In this document: positions 5,969 through 9,988 of the stretch, piece after piece
Numbering within the stretch: the stretch's first letter is position 1
Layout of the letters: each line of letters starts with the position of its first letter
Source: Patescibacteria group bacterium
Lineage (GTDB): Bacteria; Patescibacteriota; Minisyncoccia; UBA6257; Colwellbacteraceae
Length of the DNA stretch: 9,988 nucleotides
Direction of reading: 5' to 3'
NCBI GenBank assembly: GCA_018826645.1
Contig: JAHJZF010000059.1
Location: 1 to 9,988 of the forward strand
The notes under the pieces: model-generated
Databases searched by the model: none
Told to the model about the DNA's origin: nothing
The model's input: the letters and a program-made list of their open reading frames with translations, nothing else
Program-made: the position numbers and the translations under genes

Positions 5969-6955
5969 TTAGAATTGTTTTATAAATCTTAAGTCGCCCG
6001 AATAAAACATTCTGATGTCTGGAATTTTATATTTAATCATTGCCAATCGTTCAATGCCCATACCAAAAGCAAATCCTTGAAAGTCTCTAGGATCATAATG
6101 GGCGGCTTCAAACACTTTAGGATGAACCATGCCGGCACCCATCATCTCAAGCCAATCCCCTCCCTTAAACCTCATATCAACTTCCACGCCCGGCTCCACG
6201 AATGGAAAATGACTCGGGCGAAATCTTGCTTCAACTTTTTGTCCTTTAAAAAACTCTTCAAAGAATTTTTCGACAATGTATTTAAAATTAGCGAGATTAA
6301 CATCCCTGCCTACCATTAACCCTTCGAACTGATAAAAGTTTGTATCGTGAGTGGCGTCTGTAGCTTCATATCTGAAACACCGACCCGGAACAATAATCTG
6401 AAAAGGTGGCTGATGCTCTTCCATATACCTAATCTGTACTGGAGATGTATGAGGTCTTAGAAGCATTCTTTCTCCACCCTTTTTGGGTTTAATCCAAAAG
6501 GTGTCCCACGCCTCTCTGGCGGGGTGCCATTCTGGAAGATTCAACGCATTAAAAGCATAAAACTCTGTTTCGAGTTCCGGGCCTTCGACTACGGAGAAGT
6601 TCATCGAAAGAAAAATCTTTCTAATCTCTTGCTCTGTTTTTGAAAGCAAATGCAGATATCCCCTAGAGGGTTTATGACCTGGGCGAGTAATGTCTATATT
6701 GGAAACACCGTCCCCTTCTCCAAACTCAAGAAACTTGGCATCTATCTTCTCCTGAAGTTTGTCTTTAAACTTGTTAGCTCTGCTTCCAAGCGTTTTTCTT
6801 TCTTTCTCGGACAAATCCTTAAGTGAACGCAAAACGCCCGTCAGATCGCCTTTTCTGCCCAAATACTTAACCCTCAGAGCTTCTAGTCCATCTCTGTCTT
6901 TAACTGTCTCCAGTTCTTTATAAGCCGATTTCTCAATACCTTCTATAGTGAGCAT
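5969..6955 (-). CDS. pheS: Phenylalanyl-tRNA synthetase alpha subunit
   Basis: 328 residues, the standard PheS length. The N-terminal coiled-coil arm (about 1-90, LGRKGDLTGVLRSLKDLSEKER) binds tRNA-Phe. The class II catalytic core follows with HPAREAWDTFW, motif 2 FRYEATDATHDTNFYQFEG and motif 3 AFGMGIERLAMIKYKIPDIR, ending in the usual FYSGDLRFIKQF. It catalyses charging of tRNA-Phe in the alpha2-beta2 complex with PheT, encoded 149 bases downstream. ATG 6955 gives a conventional N-terminus. No Shine-Dalgarno is present. A promoter (TTGTCA, 16 bases, TAGAAT) ends 8 bases before the ATG, so the transcript is probably leaderless or has one or two leader bases. Confidence 0.97.
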   Translation of the reverse strand: MLTIEGIEKSAYKELETVKDRDGLEALRVKYLGRKGDLTGVLRSLKDLSEKERKTLGSRANKFKDKLQEKIDAKFLEFGEGDGVSNIDITRPGHKPSRGYLHLLSKTEQEIRKIFLSMNFSVVEGPELETEFYAFNALNLPEWHPAREAWDTFWIKPKKGGERMLLRPHTSPVQIRYMEEHQPPFQIIVPGRCFRYEATDATHDTNFYQFEGLMVGRDVNLANFKYIVEKFFEEFFKGQKVEARFRPSHFPFVEPGVEVDMRFKGGDWLEMMGAGMVHPKVFEAAHYDPRDFQGFAFGMGIERLAMIKYKIPDIRMFYSGDLRFIKQF

Positions 6956-6963
6956 ATAGATTC

Positions 6964-6991
6964 ATTCTAAAGGAATTACCTTTTTTGACAA
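6964..6991 (-). promoter_or_regulatory. pheS promoter, overlapping the divergent tRNA promoter
   Basis: Minus strand TTGTCA (6986-6991), 16-base spacer, TAGAAT (6964-6969), then 8 bases to the pheS ATG. Its -35 shares five bases with the -35 of the tRNA promoter on the opposite strand. Confidence 0.65.
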
Positions 6992-7013
6992 TAAAATACC
7001 CGCGATTTAGAAT
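6985..7013 (+). promoter_or_regulatory. tRNA-fMet promoter
   Basis: Consensus TTGACA (6985-6990), 17-base spacer, TAGAAT (7008-7013), then 8 bases to the first base of the tRNA. This is the strongest promoter match in the window. It predicts a start at or within a base or two of the tRNA 5' end. Confidence 0.8.
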
Positions 7014-7021
7014 ACCCCTAT

Positions 7022-7096
7022 CGCGGGGAAGTGTAACGGTTGCACGTGAGGCTCATAACCTTAAGGTAGCGGGTTCGACTCCCGCCCCCGCAACCA
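7022..7096 (+). tRNA. Initiator tRNA-fMet (anticodon CAT), CCA encoded
   Basis: 75 bases fold as a full cloverleaf. The acceptor is CGCGGGG/CCCCGCA with C1-A72 unpaired, the hallmark of bacterial initiator tRNA. D stem GTGT/GCAC has a 7-base loop; the anticodon arm is TGAGG-CTCATAA-CCTTA; the variable loop is AGGTA; the T arm is GCGGG-TTCGACT-CCCGC; discriminator A and CCA close it. The anticodon loop CTCATAA is the initiator form. Two of the three usual G-C pairs at the base of the anticodon stem are present; the 29-41 pair is A-U. The 11-24 pair is U-A. C1-A72 marks Met-tRNA for formylation and excludes it from elongation. Confidence 0.95.
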
Positions 7097-7142
7097 CGTA
7101 AAATAATAAACCCATCTTCAAGGTGGGTTTATTATCACGTGG
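7094..7142 (+). terminator. Strong hairpin directly after the tRNA, probable terminator
   Basis: An arm ATAATAAACCCA (7103-7114) pairs with TGGGTTTATTAT (7124-7135), 12 bp, extendable over a G-T pair. An outer 6-bp stem CCACGT (7094-7099)/ACGTGG (7137-7142) uses the encoded CCA end. There is no clean T-run after it, so termination may instead occur within the TTTATTAT arm or at the next hairpin. Confidence 0.5.
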
Positions 7143-7176
7143 CGCAGCAACGGGATAATTTTACGTGAGTCGGGTG

Positions 7177-7200
7177 ATGAATTGCGAAGCAATTCATTTT
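7177..7200 (+). terminator. Hairpin with short T-run between tRNA and first GIY-YIG gene
   Basis: ATGAATTGC-GAA-GCAATTCAT is a 9-bp perfect stem with a 3-base loop, followed by TTT. It is extended by partial pairing of TCGGGTG (7170-7176) with CACGA (7202-7206). It could terminate tRNA transcription or be a structural part of the downstream unit. Confidence 0.4.
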
Positions 7201-7216
7201 ACACGACACTTATAAT

Positions 7217-7471
7217 ATGTATTACGTCTACGTCTTAGAGAACCAGAACGACAAATCTTTATATATTGGCTTTACAACCAATATTGAGAAACGAGTGAAT
7301 GAACACAATTCCGGCAAGGGCTCCAGAACTACAAAATTAAAGGAAGATTGGATGCTTATTTACTATGAATCGTACCTGAATAAACAAGACGCTCTTGGAA
7401 GGGAAAAATTTCTGAAAAGTGGATCTGGGCGAAGATATATCAACAAACAACTAGCACATTATTTAGAATAG
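7217..7471 (+). CDS. GIY-YIG domain protein (URI/UPF0213-like single-domain nuclease fold), copy 1
   Basis: 84 residues, one GIY-YIG domain and nothing else. The two-strand motif is YVYVL (3-7) and LYIG (15-18). The family arginine and histidine appear in EKRVNEH (R26, H30). Y50/E51 lie in the YYES strand, and the metal-binding glutamate is E63 in LGREKFLKSG. All key residues are kept, so it may be catalytically active on DNA; the target is unknown. A TATAAT touches the ATG (7211-7216), which is too close to serve as the -10 for this start. No Shine-Dalgarno is seen. It follows the tRNA and lies inside the segment bounded by the 12-base tRNA-end repeats. Confidence 0.85.
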   Translation: MYYVYVLENQNDKSLYIGFTTNIEKRVNEHNSGKGSRTTKLKEDWMLIYYESYLNKQDALGREKFLKSGSGRRYINKQLAHYLE

Positions 7472-7473
7472 AT

Positions 7474-7491
7474 TCCTGCAGGTCTGCGGGA
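7474..7491 (+). other. Small hairpin after GIY-YIG copy 1
   Basis: TCCTGC (7474-7479) pairs with GCGGGA (7486-7491), 6 bp including one T-G pair, loop AGGTCT. It starts two bases after the stop codon. No T-run follows. Confidence 0.35.
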
Positions 7492-7509
7492 TGTTCTGGA
7501 GATATAAAA

Positions 7510-7590
7510 ACTCGTTCGTCGGGTAAAATATGTAATCCGCCTCAGGTGGACCGCTCCCGAAACACTCATTCGTCAGGCAGAACACGCAAT
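7510..7590 (+). repeat. 27-base direct repeat, two copies differing only by transitions
   Basis: Copies at 7510-7536 and 7564-7590 (period 54) match at 20 of 27 positions, and all seven differences are A/G or C/T. Between them is a hairpin TCCGCC-TCA-GGTGGA (7536-7550) with one G-T pair. The gap otherwise holds no gene and leads into the -10 of GIY-YIG copy 2. Confidence 0.6.
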
Positions 7591-7595
7591 GAGGT

Positions 7596-7601
7596 TATAA
7601 T
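7596..7601 (+). promoter_or_regulatory. -10 box of GIY-YIG copy 2
   Basis: TATAAT, exact consensus, ending 6 bases before the ATG at 7608. It predicts leaderless transcription. No good -35 is visible at 16-18 bases. Confidence 0.45.
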
Positions 7602-7607
7602 TACTTT

Positions 7608-7850
7608 ATGTACTTCGTATACATACTTGAATGTGAAGATGGAAGTTTTTACACGGGTTCCAGTCCAAACCCCGAAGAAAGATTCAAACGGCACAAGGCT
7701 GGAACTGGAAGCCGATATACAAGAATGCATAGACCCGTTAGGATTATTTATACCGAGAAACTCAACGATAAGAGCCAAGCCCTAAAAAGAGAAGTGCAGA
7801 TAAAGAGCTGGAGCAGAAAAAAGAAAGAAGCATTGATAAGTCGCGACTAA
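7608..7850 (+). CDS. GIY-YIG domain protein (YhbQ/UPF0213-like), copy 2
   Basis: 80 residues. YFVYIL (2-7) and FYTG (14-17) form the two-strand motif, with T in place of the I of YIG, common in the UPF0213/YhbQ group. R25 and H29 are in ERFKRH. TGSRYTRMHRPVRIIYTE (33-50) is the group's conserved central block. The metal-binding E62 is in LKREVQIKSWSRKKKEALI, a hallmark C-terminal helix. It is closer to classical YhbQ than copy 1, so the two are diverged paralogues and not a recent duplication. The product should be a small DNA-acting nuclease, role unknown. No Shine-Dalgarno; exact TATAAT 6 bases upstream. Confidence 0.87.
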   Translation: MYFVYILECEDGSFYTGSSPNPEERFKRHKAGTGSRYTRMHRPVRIIYTEKLNDKSQALKREVQIKSWSRKKKEALISRD

Positions 7851-7855
7851 TACAA

Positions 7856-7867
7856 CGCCCCCGCAAC
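7856..7867 (+). repeat. Copy of the tRNA-fMet 3' end (att-like direct repeat)
   Basis: CGCCCCCGCAAC is identical to 7083-7094, the 3' end of the tRNA gene. It lies 6 bases after the second GIY-YIG stop and 6 bases before the end of the convergent phosphoribosyltransferase gene. It is not part of a second tRNA: there is no T-loop before it. Confidence 0.6.
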
Positions 7868-7873
7868 ACCTAC

Positions 7874-8383
7874 TTAATCTCTAAGTAGAATCTCTGGATT
7901 TTCTGTGGGTTTTAAAATCCACGGTACTAATCCAGTTTCATCCGGCTCAAGTTCTCTGGCACAATAATCTGGTCTGATGAGAGAGGTTGTTTTGTGAAAA
8001 AGAGTAGCTGTTTTAATTTCCTCTATATTGGGGAATTTATCCATAAGATAAGTTTTTCCGTACTTCAGGGTATCGCCGGTCTCTGTTAAGTCGTCTATAA
8101 GTAAAATCTTGCCCAATACGTCTTCGGTTGTATAAACGCAGTGAAGCGCAAACCTTATCTTCTCTGCTCTTTTTCCTTCTGGCCAATTCTCTGCAGCCAT
8201 GACAACAAGCGGTTTTTTGAATAAATAAGAGATTCTCTCGCCAATCGTAAGCGAACCCCTTGAGATCGCGACTATATGGTCTGGACTAAAACCGCTGTCT
8301 TGGACTTGTTCATATATATTCTGAATATGTCGAAGATATTCTTCCCAACTGATTTTAATAATTTTTCTATCTTGTTTTTCCAT
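7874..8383 (-). CDS. Phosphoribosyltransferase (type I PRTase, COG2236-like)
   Basis: 169 residues. The PRPP-binding motif is at 93-106 (ILLIDDLTETGDTL), with the paired acids and TG loop of type I PRTases. VAISRGSLTIGERISYLF (38-55) is the usual PPi-loop strand and helix. KPLVVMAAENW (57-67) and the C-terminal GLVPWILKP are like the COG2236/XGPRT-related group. It likely transfers phosphoribose to or from a purine-type base for salvage, but the base is not determined. Start ATG 8383 is preceded by no clear Shine-Dalgarno. The end contains a 7-bp hairpin CTACTTA/TAAGTAG (7870-7888) over the stop codon. It is convergent with the GIY-YIG genes and divergent from the Nramp-like gene. Confidence 0.85.
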   Translation of the reverse strand: MEKQDRKIIKISWEEYLRHIQNIYEQVQDSGFSPDHIVAISRGSLTIGERISYLFKKPLVVMAAENWPEGKRAEKIRFALHCVYTTEDVLGKILLIDDLTETGDTLKYGKTYLMDKFPNIEEIKTATLFHKTTSLIRPDYCARELEPDETGLVPWILKPTENPEILLRD

Positions 8384-8465
8384 CTTTGTACTAATCTTAC
8401 GCTCAATCCATCGTTTTACGAGAGACTCGCAAATTTCTATTAAGATTTTTGAGGACGTTTTCGTT

Positions 8466-8471
8466 TATAAT
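8466..8471 (+). promoter_or_regulatory. -10 box of the Nramp-fold gene
   Basis: TATAAT, exact consensus, with 6 bases to the ATG at 8478; no Shine-Dalgarno. The -35 position is AT-rich and not consensus. A leaderless transcript is predicted. Confidence 0.5.
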
Positions 8472-8477
8472 AATTTC

Positions 8478-9881
8478 ATGGACCGATATCCCCCGCTTGT
8501 AGAGAAAGAACTCCCCAAACCCCCTCATTGGAGCAAGGCGCTTGGGGTCGGCATTGTGATGACCGGGCTTGCCATTGGTACGGGCGAGTTAATACTCTGG
8601 CCACACCTTGTTACAAAGCATGGGCTTTCTCTTCTTTGGCTAGCCCTCCTTGGAATTGGATTTCAATATTTTATTAACCGCGAAGTAGCTCGTCACGAAG
8701 TGGCTACGGGCGAAGGCTTTTTCACCACTTCGGCTCGTATATTTAAATGGTCTGTATTCTTTTGGCTTTTCTCAGCAGTTATTCTATATATCTGGCCAGG
8801 GTGGGCATCGGCCCTAGGCACAACTTTGAATGCACTTTTTGGATTTGGCACTCACTTATTCTGGTCTTGGATGACGCTTGGTTTAGTTTTGGTGCTTACA
8901 TTCAGCGGGCGCATTGCCTACGTTATGCTTGAGAAATCTCTGAAGATATTGGTACCTACATTTTTCGGCCTTCTTCTTATAATCAGCTACTTCAATCTTT
9001 CTTGGGCAAGTCTTTCTGAGGCGCTTAGGGGCGTCTTGGCTTTCGGCACAATCCCCGACGGAGTGGATATCAACGTCCTGCTCGGCGCTATTGTTTTCGC
9101 TGGAGCGGGTGGAATGCTAAACCTTGCTGTATCTTTGTGGTATCGAGACAAACAGGTTGGAATGGGTAAATATATTGGGAGGATTACAAATCCAATTACA
9201 GGCAAGAATGAAGCGACGCCGGCCACTGGCTACAAGTTCGATACTTCGAATCCAGAGAATATGAAACGATGGAAAGGATGGATGAGATACGTGACGATTG
9301 ACCAAGGAGTCATCTTCTTTTTACTTGGATTCACAACTCTTTTTCTTCTAAGCGCTAACGCTTACGCCGTCCTCTCTCCTCAAGGCATAGTACCAGAGGG
9401 GCTCCAAATCGCTGTCGTACAGGCACAGATATTTGGAAATGTTTGGGGACCAATTGGATATAATCTTTTCTTAATCATGGCGTTCTTGATGATTTTCGCT
9501 GTAATGTGGACGGTTATCGACGCCCTAACGCGAATGGTCGCCGATATCATCTATACAAACACTCATGTTGGTCCTTTCCAAAAAATATTTTTTGTATTCA
9601 ATAAACTCTCTTTAAATCAGCTTTATTATATTTCTATAGTGGTCATCGTTAGCGCCGGCGCTTTCTTACTCCTCCTCGAACAACCCTTGACGCTTCTAGT
9701 GATATCGGGAGTGCTCTCGGGCCTCACGATGGCTATCTATACTCCCTTCCTTATTTATGTGAACAACAAACATCTGCCAAAACCCCTAAGGCCTTCTGTT
9801 CTTACAAACTTGATGATGGTTGGAATCTCGGGCTTTTATATGTATTTCGCGTTTAGGATAATCGTCTTTTATTTCGCCTAG
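8478..9881 (+). CDS. Nramp-fold (SLC11-related) integral membrane transporter lacking the canonical metal site
   Basis: 467 residues with about 11 hydrophobic segments (roughly 22-40, 47-65, 92-112, 127-147, 155-175, 198-220, 276-296, 325-350, 383-400, 403-428, 441-465). The start (ALGVGIVMTGLAIGTGELIL...HEVATGEG) aligns with the Nramp TM1-TM2 region. The metal-binding DPGN of TM1 is replaced by GTGE at 34-37, and TM6 (about 203-221, GAIVFAGAGGML) has no MPH. The loop after TM6 is long and polar (about 222-272). The real manganese/iron transporters keep these motifs, so the substrate is probably something else, though membrane transport by the LeuT-like fold is likely. Call by fold: fairly sure. 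Substrate: unknown. It is monocistronic with its own -10 and terminator. Confidence 0.75.
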   Translation: MDRYPPLVEKELPKPPHWSKALGVGIVMTGLAIGTGELILWPHLVTKHGLSLLWLALLGIGFQYFINREVARHEVATGEGFFTTSARIFKWSVFFWLFSAVILYIWPGWASALGTTLNALFGFGTHLFWSWMTLGLVLVLTFSGRIAYVMLEKSLKILVPTFFGLLLIISYFNLSWASLSEALRGVLAFGTIPDGVDINVLLGAIVFAGAGGMLNLAVSLWYRDKQVGMGKYIGRITNPITGKNEATPATGYKFDTSNPENMKRWKGWMRYVTIDQGVIFFLLGFTTLFLLSANAYAVLSPQGIVPEGLQIAVVQAQIFGNVWGPIGYNLFLIMAFLMIFAVMWTVIDALTRMVADIIYTNTHVGPFQKIFFVFNKLSLNQLYYISIVVIVSAGAFLLLLEQPLTLLVISGVLSGLTMAIYTPFLIYVNNKHLPKPLRPSVLTNLMMVGISGFYMYFAFRIIVFYFA

Positions 9882-9903
9882 AATTTAATATAAACGACAA
9901 GAC

Positions 9904-9933
9904 AAAAGACGCCCCAATTGGGGCGTCTTTTTT
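9904..9933 (+). terminator. Rho-independent terminator after the Nramp-fold gene
   Basis: AAAAGACGCCCC-AATT-GGGGCGTCTTTT, a perfect 12-bp stem, with the T-run extending to 9933. The A-run on the left side would let it also work for minus-strand transcription. Confidence 0.92.
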
Positions 9934-9988
9934 AAATGCTTTGCCTCTCGACACTACCCTCTTGTATTCGAGCTTAAGTAGATTTGAT
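9934..9988. other. Window end, no feature recognised
   Basis: 55 bases after the terminator. One minus-strand frame is open from the edge but runs through the terminator hairpin and shows no recognisable protein pattern. Confidence 0.3.

Noticed and set aside
7546..7785. Overlapping frames (plus 7546-7785 and minus 7566-7778) at the second GIY-YIG gene
   Set aside because: Both are shadows of the YhbQ-like gene at 7608-7850, which has all family residues.
1..9988. CRISPR array, insertion sequence, prophage or toxin-antitoxin module
   Set aside because: No regularly spaced repeat arrays, no transposase or phage proteins and no recognisable toxin-antitoxin pair are present.

Overview
The window looks like a piece of a small, streamlined bacterial genome of the Candidate Phyla Radiation (Patescibacteria, probably a Parcubacteria-like lineage). 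This is inferred from compact core genes, a PheT that lacks its usual tRNA-binding OB-fold, very small GIY-YIG proteins, intergenic gaps mostly under 150 bases, few Shine-Dalgarno sequences, and AT-leaning DNA. TGA acts as a stop (for example in the P-loop kinase gene), so the code is the standard bacterial one and not the recoded Gracilibacteria/Absconditabacteria code.

Left part (1-6955) is all on the minus strand, in transcription order: pheS, pheT, gyrB, a P-loop nucleotide-kinase-like gene, a pyridoxamine-phosphate-oxidase-fold gene, and the start of a class II aminoacyl-tRNA-synthetase-like catalytic core that leaves the window at base 1. pheS and pheT encode the two subunits of phenylalanyl-tRNA synthetase. 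A 139-base inverted-repeat structure separates them, and a hairpin terminator follows pheT. gyrB has its own good promoter. The gaps after gyrB, after the kinase and after the PNPOx gene each hold one copy of the same kind of element: a tRNA-T-arm-like box at the stop codon, a hairpin, then GAGGAGGGT just upstream of the next promoter.

Middle part (6956-7870): an initiator tRNA-fMet gene on the plus strand diverges from pheS, and the two promoters overlap at their -35 hexamers. Downstream are strong hairpins and two small GIY-YIG genes. A perfect 12-base copy of the tRNA 3' end lies just beyond the second one, so the pair is bracketed like a tRNA-integrated element, although no integrase is visible.

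Right part (7871-9988): a minus-strand phosphoribosyltransferase gene is divergent from a plus-strand Nramp-fold membrane protein gene that ends at a near-perfect Rho-independent terminator. No ribosomal RNA, CRISPR array, insertion sequence or transposase is visible. No gene-free stretch exceeds 300 bases.

Several genes have a -10-like hexamer exactly 6 bases before the ATG and no Shine-Dalgarno. This suggests leaderless transcription is common here, which fits the initiator tRNA being tightly linked to this neighbourhood.
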